NCBI RefSeq assembly: GCF_949152215.1
Contig: NZ_OX424407.1
Span: 1,535,922-1,599,921 of the forward strand
Direction of reading: 5' to 3'
Length of the DNA stretch: 64,000 nucleotides
From: Lancefieldella sp. Marseille-Q7238
GTDB taxonomy: Bacteria; Actinomycetota; Coriobacteriia; Coriobacteriales; Atopobiaceae
Shown here: positions 44,150 through 53,358 of the stretch, piece by piece
How positions within the stretch are numbered: the first letter of the stretch is position 1
Layout: every line of letters starts with the position of its first letter
Position numbers and translations under genes: made by a program
The notes under the pieces: generated by a model
The model's database searches: none
What the model saw: the letters and a program-made list of their open reading frames with translations, nothing else
Told to the model about the DNA's origin: nothing

Positions 44150-46182
44150 TGGCTGATATTGATATGAATAAAACGGTCGAGAAGAACAGCGCGGTAGACG
44201 ACGTTCTTCGCTATGAGCTGCTTGAGTCCAACGGGCCGAAAGGCGCTCCGCAGGGCGCGCCCGTCATGACCGTTCGCGACCTCAAGGTGTCCTTTAACAC
44301 TGAGGCCGGTCGTGTCGATGCCGTCCGTAGTGTAAACTTTGACCTTTGGGGCGGCCGTACCCTCGGCATCGTTGGCGAATCCGGTTCCGGAAAGTCAGTT
44401 ACCGCGCTTTCTCTTATCGGTCTTCTTGATGACAACGCGCATGTCACCGGTTCGATTAAGCTCGGTGATGAGGAGCTTCTCGGCAAAACCGACGAGGAGA
44501 TGTCTAAACTTCGCGGCACGAAGATTTCCATGATTTTCCAGGATCCTCTGTCCGCGTTGACTCCGATGTTTACTATCGGCGATCAGCTTGCCGAAGCTCT
44601 TTTGACTCACAATCCCCATATGCCAAAGGCTGATGTTCGTAAGCGCTGCCTTGAACTTCTTGAGATTGTTGGCATCACCAACCCGGAAGAGCGTTTAGAT
44701 GCGTATCCGCACGAGTTTTCCGGCGGCATGCGTCAGCGCGTGGTTATCGCTATCGCCATTGCCAACAACCCCGACATCATCATTGCCGATGAGCCTACTA
44801 CCGCTCTTGACGTAACGATTCAGGCACAGATTCTCGATGTTTTGAAAGTCGCCCAGAAAGAGACGGGCGCGGCTGTCGTTTTGATTACGCACGATCTTGG
44901 CGTCGTCGCAGGCACCGCTGATGACATTATGGTTATGTATGCGGGCCGCGGCGTTGAGCGTGCAAGCGTAGATACGCTTTTTGCTGAGCCACGGCATCCG
45001 TATACTATGGGTCTTTTGGGCGCCGTGCCAAAGCCGCACTTACCTGCGGAGCACCGCCTCGTTCCCATTAAGGGCAATCCGCCTTCGCTTGTAGCCATTC
45101 CTTCAGGCTGTCCCTTCAATCCGCGTTGCCCTATGGCAACCGAGAAGTGCCGTGCGGTTGAGCCTGAGCTGACACCTGCAAATGCTTCCGAGGGTCATCT
45201 TGCATCTTGCCATCGTCTGGATGAGATTTGCAAAAAGAATCTCACCTACGCAGAGGTGTATCCCGAGTTTGAACCCCTGCTACCTAAGTGGGTGGATGTA
45301 CCGCGCTCTGAGCGTCCGATTGTGCTTGAGGTAGAAAATCTTACCAAGACGTTCCCCGTCCAGGGCAAAGGCTTTATCCGCCGCGAGAAGGGTACAATGA
45401 CGGCGGTCGACCATGCGAGTTTTCAAATTCACGAGGGTGAAACACTGGCCCTTGTCGGCGAGTCAGGTTCGGGCAAGTCTACGACGCTCATGCAAATTAT
45501 GGATCTTCTGAAGCCTGAAGATGGCCGTATTGTGGTGCTTGGAAAGGATACTTCCGAGCTCAGATCTGCCCGAGCGCGTCGTGAGGTTCGCAAGGATCTC
45601 CAGGTTATCTTCCAGGATCCTATGAGTTCTCTCGATCCTCGTATGCCCATTTACGACGTTTTGTCAGAGCCTCTGAAAGCTCAGGGCTGGAAGGACGCCG
45701 ATATCAATAGGCGCATTGGCGAGCTTATGGTACTTGTCGGCATTAACCCTGACTATGTTGACCGTTTCCCCTCTCAGTTCTCCGGCGGTCAGCGTCAGCG
45801 TATTGCTATTGCCCGCGCTCTGGCAACCAATCCCAAGATTTTGCTTCTTGACGAGCCTATTGCCTCGCTTGACGTTTCCATTCAGGCTGGCATTATCAAC
45901 TTGCTTGAGGACCTTCAGATTCAGCTGAAGATTTCGTATCTCTTCGTCGCGCACGACCTGGCGGTTATTCGCCACATTTCTGATACGGTTGCCGTTATGC
46001 ACCTAGGGAAAATCGTGGAGTACGGCGAGACTGAGGATGTCTTCAACAATCCGCAGGATCCCTATACTAAGGCGCTGCTTTCCGCGATTCCTATTCCCGA
46101 TCCCAAGATTGAGCGTACGCGCGAGCGTCTTATCTACAAGGATGGCAAGCTGATTCCCGCTACGCATATTGCCATCGACTAG
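44149..46182 (+). CDS. oppD: Fused OppD-OppF oligopeptide ABC ATPase
   Basis: 677 residues with two complete ATPase halves. OppD-like half: Walker A GESGSGKSVTALSLIG, signature FSGGMRQRVVIA, Walker B IIADEPTTALDVT, and the Cys-rich peptide-importer C-tail (SGCPFNPRCP, ATEKCRAVEP). OppF-like half from about 395: GESGSGKSTTL, FSGGQRQRIAIARAL, LLLDEPIASLDVS and its own C-tail. In most species these are separate genes; here one protein should supply both sites, as in GsiA-type transporters. Both sites look active. It ends the opp run; oppA faces it on the other strand. Confidence 0.93.
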   Translation: MADIDMNKTVEKNSAVDDVLRYELLESNGPKGAPQGAPVMTVRDLKVSFNTEAGRVDAVRSVNFDLWGGRTLGIVGESGSGKSVTALSLIGLLDDNAHVTGSIKLGDEELLGKTDEEMSKLRGTKISMIFQDPLSALTPMFTIGDQLAEALLTHNPHMPKADVRKRCLELLEIVGITNPEERLDAYPHEFSGGMRQRVVIAIAIANNPDIIIADEPTTALDVTIQAQILDVLKVAQKETGAAVVLITHDLGVVAGTADDIMVMYAGRGVERASVDTLFAEPRHPYTMGLLGAVPKPHLPAEHRLVPIKGNPPSLVAIPSGCPFNPRCPMATEKCRAVEPELTPANASEGHLASCHRLDEICKKNLTYAEVYPEFEPLLPKWVDVPRSERPIVLEVENLTKTFPVQGKGFIRREKGTMTAVDHASFQIHEGETLALVGESGSGKSTTLMQIMDLLKPEDGRIVVLGKDTSELRSARARREVRKDLQVIFQDPMSSLDPRMPIYDVLSEPLKAQGWKDADINRRIGELMVLVGINPDYVDRFPSQFSGGQRQRIAIARALATNPKILLLDEPIASLDVSIQAGIINLLEDLQIQLKISYLFVAHDLAVIRHISDTVAVMHLGKIVEYGETEDVFNNPQDPYTKALLSAIPIPDPKIERTRERLIYKDGKLIPATHIAID

Positions 46183-46297
46183 CGCGCTCACAAGGGCTAT
46201 CCAATAGCACGGTGCACATTAGCACGGTACAAGGACTGCCGAATTGCATGGTGAAGGGGACCGGCGGGGCATACAAAAAATCAAGCTGAGTAGGAGG

Positions 46298-46336
46298 GAG
46301 GTCAAGAGAGCAGTAATTCTATGCTCTCTTGACCTC
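46298..46336 (-). repeat. Perfect inverted repeat around the oppA stop codon
   Basis: GAGGTCAAGAGAGCA (46298-46312) and its exact complement (46322-46336) flank a nine-base loop that contains the oppA stop codon. On the minus strand a run of six T lies 12-15 bases beyond, too far for a standard terminator. The repeat may stabilise the oppA 3' end or stop transcription from the convergent oppDF. Confidence 0.75.
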
Positions 46337-47923
46337 GCCAAAGAGTGGATTGACGAGCACCTTGAGGCCGGTGAATTTCTTATTGAGAACATACGGCATC
46401 TGGGTCCAGTCGATGGGTAGACACGCGTAATCGGTGCGGGTAAGCTGCGCGTCGGCTTGTTTGGTGAGCTCGATGACCTTGTCGGGATCGTTGATTGTAA
46501 GGCGAGCGGCGTCTACCAACTGGTCGAACTTCTCGCTGCTGTAGAAAGAACTCTTAAGAGCCGCTCGATCGGAGCGGAAATAGGAGCCCATATGCTCAAC
46601 TCCTTGGAATGAGAGAGTTGACCAGGTAACAAGGGTGACCTGAAGATCTCCATTCTTGCGCGATTCACTCCATACGCCCGCGTCAATAACGGAAACATTG
46701 AGATTGACGCCGATTTTGCTCCAGGCGTCCTGGATAGCCACCATGAGGTTTTGGTCTTGCGCGCGAACCTGGGCGTCAAGCGTAATATTTGACACGCCGG
46801 CTTCAGAGAGCAGCTTTTTTGCCGTATCAACGTTATATTCAAAGATTTCAAGTGAAGAGTCGTTGCCCGTCTCAGACGCCGGGATAAATGAAGTAGCAGG
46901 CTGAGCGGCGCCGGAAAGAACCGTGTCGCACAAGGTTTGGCGGTCAAGGGCAAGTGACAGCGCCTGGCGAACGCGCACATCTGAGAGGTACTCGTTTTTA
47001 AGATTGAGGTTTACAAACTGCGTAGACGCGGGATTGTAGTAGACAATCTGATCAGCGACCGCCGTGTCATTTTTAAACTGCTGAACCAGGTTTTGATTAA
47101 TAAACGTGAGGTCAATGGTGCCTTGTTTGTAGTTCAGCATGCGTGTATTGCCGTCATCGATGTAAGAAAAATGCAGCTCATCGAGGGCTGGTTTGCCCTG
47201 ATGGTAGTCAGCGAAGGCTTCGAGTACAACTTCGGTTGTATTGTCGTTAGACACCAGCTTAAAGGGACCGGTGCCGTAAAACGTGGTGTCGGACCCCCAT
47301 TTTTCGCCCGCTTCTGAGCAGCTCTTCTCGGGATAGATGAAAGCGTAGAACTGAGCGAGAAGCGCGTTGAACGTTGAATAGGGCTGGGTAAGCTTGATAT
47401 CAAAATGGCGGTCATCAGTGATGGTGATGCCGGAAAGCTCGGTTGTCTTGCCATCGATAATATCCTGCGCGCCTTCGATGTACACATACGAATCGATTGA
47501 AGTTGCCTTTGTGTCCGGCAAAAACATCCGAGTAAAAGAGTACTTTACATCGGAAGATTTGAGCGTGGATCCGTCGTGGAACTTGACGCCCTCTTTCAGC
47601 TCAAAGGAGTATGTGAGTCCGTCTGAGGAAACCTCGGGCAGCTTGGTTACGAGCCACGGTTCAATCTCTTTGGTTTCCGGATCGAGCTTGAGCAGGGATT
47701 CTCCGACAGCTTCGGAAACGCCGATGGAACCGGAGGTTTTTTGCGTGTCAAAGGTGACTTTGGGATTGTTGACGCCAAACGTAAGAATGAGCTTGTCTCC
47801 GTCGCCTGCGCCATCACCGGTGCCGCACGCGGACAGAAGCGTGGCTGAGCCTGCCGCTGCTGCGGCTGCGAGAGAGCCGCTGAGAAAGCTGCGGCGGGAG
47901 AGGCTGTTAAGTGAGGAGTTCAT
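46319..47923 (-). CDS. oppA: Oligopeptide-binding lipoprotein OppA
   Basis: 534 residues from ATG 47921-47923 (AAAGG upstream on the minus strand); the frame is open further upstream without a ribosome site. Signal peptide SRRSFLSGS with twin Arg at 10-11, an Ala-rich core, lipobox LSAC and C33. The mature protein is a family-5 solute-binding protein: GVKFHDGSTLKSSDVKYSF, GTGPFKLVSND, ALSLALDRQTLCD. It traps peptides outside the membrane and gives them to OppBC. The gene lies tail-to-tail with oppBCDF, so it has its own promoter and control. Confidence 0.92.
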   Translation of the reverse strand: MNSSLNSLSRRSFLSGSLAAAAAAGSATLLSACGTGDGAGDGDKLILTFGVNNPKVTFDTQKTSGSIGVSEAVGESLLKLDPETKEIEPWLVTKLPEVSSDGLTYSFELKEGVKFHDGSTLKSSDVKYSFTRMFLPDTKATSIDSYVYIEGAQDIIDGKTTELSGITITDDRHFDIKLTQPYSTFNALLAQFYAFIYPEKSCSEAGEKWGSDTTFYGTGPFKLVSNDNTTEVVLEAFADYHQGKPALDELHFSYIDDGNTRMLNYKQGTIDLTFINQNLVQQFKNDTAVADQIVYYNPASTQFVNLNLKNEYLSDVRVRQALSLALDRQTLCDTVLSGAAQPATSFIPASETGNDSSLEIFEYNVDTAKKLLSEAGVSNITLDAQVRAQDQNLMVAIQDAWSKIGVNLNVSVIDAGVWSESRKNGDLQVTLVTWSTLSFQGVEHMGSYFRSDRAALKSSFYSSEKFDQLVDAARLTINDPDKVIELTKQADAQLTRTDYACLPIDWTQMPYVLNKKFTGLKVLVNPLFGEVKRA

Positions 47924-47945
47924 AAGGATACCTTTCAGGTGGGCA

Positions 47946-48047
47946 ATGCGTACGCATGTGAGTAACTCACGTTTGCGTGATGCTCGCGTGCAGGAAAGTC
48001 TGACGAAAAGCCTCACGTACAAGGATACGTAAGTTGTATTTAAATAC
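47946..48047 (-). promoter_or_regulatory. Palindrome-rich upstream region of oppA
   Basis: In the 275 bases between oppA and the divergent gene there are three perfect palindromic elements. ATGCGTACGCAT (47946-47957) directly abuts GTGAG-TAA-CTCAC (47958-47970), 22 bases before the oppA start, and GTATTTAAATAC lies at 48036-48047. The first pair may be leader hairpins or a repressor site; the AT-rich one could be an operator near the promoter. No convincing -35/-10 pair was found. Confidence 0.4.
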
Positions 48048-48198
48048 CCAACCTGCGCTAGGAATTTCTGCCGATTGCAAAGTTTTTGTTACGGTTTATC
48101 GACAAAATAAGCGATGAACCATGCAATTTTTGCCTGCCGGCCATGAGGGTGAAGATTTGCAGTAAAGTCATGAGCACGCAAAAAATTCAGGAGAAGGC

Positions 48199-49002
48199 AT
48201 GATTGACATTCCAGTATTTGCTCAGCAGGTTTTCAAGGAAAGCGCGGCTGTTCCCGTACATGATCGGCCGCTCATTGGCCTGACGCCGCGCTTTATGAAA
48301 GAACCCGGATTTTCTGACGGAGAGTCCATCGCCGAGGTGCAGATGGATGCTATTCTCGCGGCAGGTGGCATTCCAGTGATGATGCCCTTGACTGATGATG
48401 ACGCTGTTATCGACCGGTACGTTGAGATGTGCGATGGCTTTAATTTGCCTGGTGGCCATGACGTTGATCCGCGCAATTGGGGAGAAGAGCCTCGCGACCT
48501 TGCACGCTTGAATCCCCGTCGCGATGTGCTCGAATTTAAGCTGGTGAAAAAGGTTTACGAAGCCGACAAACCGCTCTTTGCCATTTGCCGTGGACTTCAG
48601 CTGCTCAATGTCGTCTTCGGTGGCACGCTCGTCCAAGAAATTCGTACACTGCCGGCGCCCGCTTCCGGCCATACCTACTGGTCCCACATTGCCGACCTTA
48701 CCGCTCCCGCCCATATGGTGGAGGTTGTTGAAGATTCGCTTTTGTACCATGCGCTTGGCAGCGAGAAGTGCATTCAGGCCAACTCCTACCATGATGAAGC
48801 TTTGCGTAAGGTCGCGCCGTGTCTGAGTGTAGTGGCTCATTCGACTGACGGCATCATTGAAGGCGCTGAAATTTCCGATAGGCGATGGATGGTAGGCGTT
48901 CAGTGGCATCCCGAATACGGCTGGAAATACAGCAAGGCCGACTGCATGCTTTGGAAGTCTTTCATCGACGCGGCGCGCACGTATCGCAGCTCGCGATTGT
49001 AG
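48199..49002 (+). CDS. Class I glutamine amidotransferase-like hydrolase (peptidase C26)
   Basis: 267 residues, AGGAGAAGG before ATG 48199. Pattern of the gamma-glutamyl-gamma-aminobutyrate hydrolase (PuuD-like) group: PLIGLTPRFM, GFNLPGGHDVDPRNWGE, the nucleophile Cys in FAICRGLQLLNVVFGG, and the His-Glu pair in GVQWHPEYGW. Such enzymes cut gamma-glutamyl amides in the cytosol. The neighbours are peptide uptake and peptidase genes, so a gamma-glutamyl peptide is a likely substrate. It starts an apparent operon with the next peptidase. Confidence 0.88.
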   Translation: MIDIPVFAQQVFKESAAVPVHDRPLIGLTPRFMKEPGFSDGESIAEVQMDAILAAGGIPVMMPLTDDDAVIDRYVEMCDGFNLPGGHDVDPRNWGEEPRDLARLNPRRDVLEFKLVKKVYEADKPLFAICRGLQLLNVVFGGTLVQEIRTLPAPASGHTYWSHIADLTAPAHMVEVVEDSLLYHALGSEKCIQANSYHDEALRKVAPCLSVVAHSTDGIIEGAEISDRRWMVGVQWHPEYGWKYSKADCMLWKSFIDAARTYRSSRL

Positions 49003-49013
49003 GGAAGGATATT

Positions 49014-50279
49014 ATGTCTCACCATAGCGATGTGCTTGAACGTTTTATTCGCTACTGCAAGGTAGCCTCGCAATCAGATCCGCTTACTGCCGACACGGTT
49101 CCGTCCACGGAGTCTCAGCATGAAATGGCACGCGTAGTAGCGACTGATTTGCAGGCTCTGCAGGCCGAAGACGCTACCATCGACAAACACGCCTATGTGA
49201 CGGCTCACTGGCCCGCGAGTCCCGGCGCTGAAGATCTTCCGGTACTTGGATTTTGCTGTCATCTTGATACGGCATGGCAATCGTGCGGCTCGCCCGTGCA
49301 TCCGCGTGTGGTTCGCTATGAGGGGGATACGCTCATCATCGGTGTGGACCGGGACGGAGCGGAGGTTGCCGTGAGTCCGGCAACAAATCCACAGCTTGAG
49401 CATATGGTCGGATGGGATTTGGTAACTACTGACGGTACTACGCTGCTCGGCGGTGACGATAAGGCGGGCGTGGCTATGGTGGTCAGTCTCCTGCGTCGCC
49501 TGCGTGAGCATCCAGAACTTCCGCATCCGCGCCTTGCTGTCGCGTTCGTTCCGGATGAGGAGATTGGCCATGGCGCAGCGCTTCTCGATCTTGACGCTTT
49601 TGGCGCCGCGTATGGCTATACCATTGATGGTGGGCCGCTTGGTGAATTCTGCTTTGAGACCTTCAACGCTGCCGAGGTCAACGTCCGTGCGAAGGGACTT
49701 TCGGTACACACGGGGACGGCAAAGGGCATCATGGTGCACGCCAGCGAGGCTATCATGCGTTTCCATCAGCTGCTGCCGCCGCAAGATCGTCCTGAGTATA
49801 CCGAAGGGTATGACGGTTTCTTCTACGTAGAGCGCATGCAGGGAGATTGTGAATCAGCGCTGGCGGATTACATCATTCGCGATCATGACCAGGCAAAGCT
49901 GGAGCTGCGCAAACAACTCATGCGTGACGCAGCTGCCTATATTAACAGCCAGTTTGGCACCGAAGTACTGACGCTTGCTATCCACGATCAATATCATAAT
50001 CTGGCCGACATTGTAACGCTGCCCGAAAATGAGCATCTGATTGAAAACGCCCGAGCTGCGTATGAGGCGATTGGTCAAGAGATGACATGCGTTCCTATGC
50101 GTGGCGGTACGGACGGCTCACAGCTGTCGTTTCGCGGGTTCCCCTGCGCGAATCTGTCCGCCTGTTATTACAACGCTCATGGCGTGCGAGAGTTTGTTCC
50201 CGTTCCCGAGCTTGAGGCTATGGTCGATATGCTTCAAGTGCTTGTCGCGCTCTACGCGAGGCCCCAAAAGAGGAAGTAA
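49014..50279 (+). CDS. pepT: PepT-like tripeptidase (M20)
   Basis: 421 residues from ATG 49014 (AGGGAAGGAT upstream). M20B di-zinc motifs: CCHLDTAWQS, LLGGDDKAGVAMV, FVPDEEIGHGA, YTIDGGPLGE and MRGGTDGSQLSF, then a late His in YYNAHGVREFVPV. It removes N-terminal residues from tripeptides in the cytosol, finishing digestion of peptides brought in by Opp. The N-terminal residues are usual for PepT, about 10-15 residues longer than typical. Confidence 0.9.
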   Translation: MSHHSDVLERFIRYCKVASQSDPLTADTVPSTESQHEMARVVATDLQALQAEDATIDKHAYVTAHWPASPGAEDLPVLGFCCHLDTAWQSCGSPVHPRVVRYEGDTLIIGVDRDGAEVAVSPATNPQLEHMVGWDLVTTDGTTLLGGDDKAGVAMVVSLLRRLREHPELPHPRLAVAFVPDEEIGHGAALLDLDAFGAAYGYTIDGGPLGEFCFETFNAAEVNVRAKGLSVHTGTAKGIMVHASEAIMRFHQLLPPQDRPEYTEGYDGFFYVERMQGDCESALADYIIRDHDQAKLELRKQLMRDAAAYINSQFGTEVLTLAIHDQYHNLADIVTLPENEHLIENARAAYEAIGQEMTCVPMRGGTDGSQLSFRGFPCANLSACYYNAHGVREFVPVPELEAMVDMLQVLVALYARPQKRK

Positions 50280-50363
50280 CAGGGTTTCTCGCCGGGATGT
50301 TCCTGCTGTGTCCCTTTTGCTCTACCTATCCACACATTTTGTTCCAGTCAAAAAGGAGTTCTC

Positions 50364-51419
50364 ATGCAGCGCTTTGAAACTGATACCGACTATCTGCTTG
50401 AGGTGACACGTCAACTCATCGCATGCGACAGCCCCGTTGGATATTACAATCGGATTCACGCGCTTTTGAAAATGCTTCTTGCGGACATTGGCTATGAGAT
50501 GCAGGTCGACAACAAGGCGACAGCCTATGTGGTAGTTCCGGGTGCCAGCAGCGAGAAAACTGTTGGGGTGAACGCGCATCTTGACACTATCGGTCTTGTT
50601 GTTCGCGGTTTCAATGATGACGGAACGCTTCGCGTGCGGCAGCTCGGCGGCATTAACTACCACAGCATCGAGGGTGAGACCTGTCATGTCATTTGTCGTG
50701 ATGGCTCTTCAGTCAACGGACAGATTATCTGCAATCACCATTCGATACACGTTTTTGAGGACGCCAAGACTATGGAGCGCACGGAGGATACCATGGCGGT
50801 TTCGCTCATCGCCGATGTCAAATCTCCTGCAGACGCTCGTAAGCTTGGCGTATCGGAAGGTGCTGTGGCAGCCATTGACCCGCATTTTATCGCGTATGAC
50901 AACGGCTATATCATCTCGCGCTTTCTTGACGACAAAGCGTGCGTGGCGGCGCAGCTTCATACTATGAAGTGGCTGGCGCAAACAGGGACTCAACCCGCTT
51001 ACGACACATTGTTTGCCTTTCCTATCTATGAGGAGATCGGTCATGGCGGCGCGTATTTGCCCACGGTAGTAGATGAATATGTTTCTCTCGATATAACGCT
51101 TATCGGTCCCGACTACGCTTCTGAGGAGCATTCGGTAGGCGTTATTGTTTCCGACATCCGCTCACCTTACGATTGGAACCTTTCCAACCGCCTTATTCGG
51201 TGCGCCGAGAAGGTCCTCGAGCCAGGCAGATGGAACCAACAGGTAGCGTTTCATTTTTCAACTGATGCGAACGCTTCGTATTTTGCGGGAAACAACCTGA
51301 AGAGCGGCGCGTTTGGACCGGCCACTCTCAGCACGCATGGTCGCGAGCGCACGCACATGGACGCGCTTGTTGGCACGGAGAACCTGTGCCACGCCTATGT
51401 GCTTGGATATGGTGATTAA
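50364..51419 (+). CDS. M42 family aminopeptidase
   Basis: 351 residues, AAAAAGGAG before ATG 50364. The M42 (glutamyl aminopeptidase / FrvX) pattern is complete: first metal pair GVNAHLDTIGLVV, bridging Asp in RFLDDKACVAA, catalytic EE in YEEIGHGGA, and late His in HGRERTHMDAL. Such enzymes form dodecameric tetrahedral peptidases in the cytosol. It follows pepT by 84 bases and belongs to the same peptide-use region. Confidence 0.9.
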   Translation: MQRFETDTDYLLEVTRQLIACDSPVGYYNRIHALLKMLLADIGYEMQVDNKATAYVVVPGASSEKTVGVNAHLDTIGLVVRGFNDDGTLRVRQLGGINYHSIEGETCHVICRDGSSVNGQIICNHHSIHVFEDAKTMERTEDTMAVSLIADVKSPADARKLGVSEGAVAAIDPHFIAYDNGYIISRFLDDKACVAAQLHTMKWLAQTGTQPAYDTLFAFPIYEEIGHGGAYLPTVVDEYVSLDITLIGPDYASEEHSVGVIVSDIRSPYDWNLSNRLIRCAEKVLEPGRWNQQVAFHFSTDANASYFAGNNLKSGAFGPATLSTHGRERTHMDALVGTENLCHAYVLGYGD

Positions 51420-51542
51420 GTGTCAAGAGTACAGCGTCCATATGCACATGCTACAGTTTGATACACAGAGTAACGGCTTATGCCAGATCCTTTGAGCCGC
51501 ACAACGCGACTCCAAGGTGCATGTGAAAGGAGAGTCTGGTTT

Positions 51543-52565
51543 ATGGACAGACGGTCATTTCTCAAACTTGCGACACTTACCCCTACTGCCATGCTTTTTG
51601 GCTGCAAACAACAGGAAAGTACAGCTGACAACAGCGCGGTAGACACAAAAACAAAGGCACCGACTGACGTTCGCGTTGCAACGCTTAAAGGCCCCACGGC
51701 TATGGGTCTTGCGAAGTTCATGAGTGACGTTAAGGCGGGAGCCGTTTCGGACAATACCTACACCTTTGATATCGTTGCTTCTCCCGACGAAATAGTGGCG
51801 AAGGTTGCAAAGGGTGATGTTGACATCGCGTCGATACCCTCTAATCTCGCTTCGGTTCTTTACAACAAGACAAAAGGCGGTGTGCAGGCTCTTTGTGTCA
51901 ACGTTTTGAACGTTTTGTATATCGTTGAGCGTGGAAACGCCATCAAGACACTTGCTGACCTTGCGGGAAAGACCCTCTATGCGGCAGGCAAAGGCGCTTC
52001 TCCTGAATATGTGCTTTCCTACATTCTTGAAAAGAACGGCCTTAAGCTTGGTGGAGACGTTCAGGTGGAGTGGAAAAGCGAACATGCCGAATGCGTAGCA
52101 GCCCTTGCGCAAGACGAGAATGGCATTGCTCTTTTGCCTCAGCCGTTTGTAACCGTTGCGCAGACTAAGGATCAGAGCATCCGCGAGGCTCTTGACCTTG
52201 GAGCCGAGTGGAAAGCCACAGGTGCCACCTCTGAGCTTGTTACCGGCACTGCTATTGTTTCAAAGAGTTTTGCCGAGAAGAACCTTGACGCGGTCGCTCA
52301 GTTCCTCTCGCACTATAAAGATTCGGTCGACTTCGTCCATGACCATACTGATGAGGCGGCCAAACTCATTGGCGAAGCTGATATCGTTCCTGAAAAGGTC
52401 GCTAAAATCGCTCTTCCTAAGTGTAATATCACCTATATTGTTGGCAACGACATGAAAAACACCCTTTCCGGCTACCTCCAGGTTTTAGCTGATGCTGATC
52501 AAAAGGCGGTAGGTGGCAAGCTTCCGGAGGACGATTTTTACTTTGGCGCGGGATCAGATAAATAA
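51543..52565 (+). CDS. ABC substrate-binding lipoprotein (NitT/TauT type)
   Basis: 340 residues from ATG 51543 (AAAGGAGAG). The signal has DRRSFLK (R3-R4) and a short core with lipobox LFGC, C21, so a lipoprotein with a Tat-like signal. The mature protein resembles SsuA/TauA/THI5-like binding proteins: VRVATLKGPTAMGLAKFM, VDIASIPSNLASVLYNKTKG. Substrates of this group include sulfonates, nitrate and pyrimidine precursors of thiamine; none can be picked here. It heads a three-gene ABC operon. Confidence 0.82.
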   Translation: MDRRSFLKLATLTPTAMLFGCKQQESTADNSAVDTKTKAPTDVRVATLKGPTAMGLAKFMSDVKAGAVSDNTYTFDIVASPDEIVAKVAKGDVDIASIPSNLASVLYNKTKGGVQALCVNVLNVLYIVERGNAIKTLADLAGKTLYAAGKGASPEYVLSYILEKNGLKLGGDVQVEWKSEHAECVAALAQDENGIALLPQPFVTVAQTKDQSIREALDLGAEWKATGATSELVTGTAIVSKSFAEKNLDAVAQFLSHYKDSVDFVHDHTDEAAKLIGEADIVPEKVAKIALPKCNITYIVGNDMKNTLSGYLQVLADADQKAVGGKLPEDDFYFGAGSDK

Positions 52566-53358
52566 CAAGGGACACTTTGAACCACAGCGTTCATCTCAGG
52601 CAGGCCGGTTTTCCCTATGGGCAAGTCGCCTGCTTTCTGTTCTGTTTTGGCTTTTGGTGTGGCAGGTGGCTGCTTTAGCTGTCGGACAGCAATTTATTCT
52701 ACCTTCTCCGCTTGAGACGCTGCAGCGTCTTAGTGAGCTGCTTTTTGAAGCTGATTTCTGGTCAACTATCACCCACTCATTGCTGCATATCGCCTGCGGA
52801 TTTTTGAGCGCGCTTGTGTTTGGCACTCTTATGGCGGTTGCGGCGTATCGCCTGCGGCTGGTCAGAGTTTTGATGGCTCCTGTAGTAGCTACGGTCAAAT
52901 CGGTGCCCGTGGCTTCGTTCATTATCTTGCTTTTGGTATGGGTACATTCGACCTATCTTTCAGTAATCGTTGCACATCTGTTGGCGTTTCCCATTATGTA
53001 TACCAACCTCCTGCAGGGTCTTGAAGCAACTGATACGCAGCTCCTTGAAATGGCTGACGTTTTTCAGATACGACCCTTAGTGCGCGTTCGTTCGATTTAT
53101 CTATCGCAGGTGCTTCCGTACTTTGAAGCCGCGGCCTCGCTTGCGCTGGGCTTTTGCTGGAAGGCGGGTATTGCCGCCGAAGTTATCGCTATCCCGAGCC
53201 GTTCCATCGGTGAAGAGCTGTACCATGCCAAAGTGTTTCTTGACACGTCCAGTCTTTTCGCATGGACAATAGTTATTATCTGCATGAGCGTGCTGGTAGA
53301 AAAGGGCTTCTCGTATCTCATCAAGCGCCTTGTCAAGCGGATAGAGGAGCGTCCATGA
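52513..53358 (+). CDS. ABC permease (NitT/TauT type)
   Basis: 281 residues if GTG 52513 is the start (AAAAGG six bases upstream), which overlaps the binding-protein gene by 53 bases; TTG 52543 is an alternative. Six membrane helices; LWASRLLSVLFWLLVWQVAA at the first, LPSPLETLQRLSELL, VKSVPVASFIILLLVWVHS and a coupling-loop region near EATDTQLLEMADVFQI. It is an SsuC/TauC-like importer permease. The start and the overlap with the binding protein make the true N-terminus uncertain. Confidence 0.82.
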   Translation: MASFRRTIFTLARDQINNKGHFEPQRSSQAGRFSLWASRLLSVLFWLLVWQVAALAVGQQFILPSPLETLQRLSELLFEADFWSTITHSLLHIACGFLSALVFGTLMAVAAYRLRLVRVLMAPVVATVKSVPVASFIILLLVWVHSTYLSVIVAHLLAFPIMYTNLLQGLEATDTQLLEMADVFQIRPLVRVRSIYLSQVLPYFEAAASLALGFCWKAGIAAEVIAIPSRSIGEELYHAKVFLDTSSLFAWTIVIICMSVLVEKGFSYLIKRLVKRIEERP

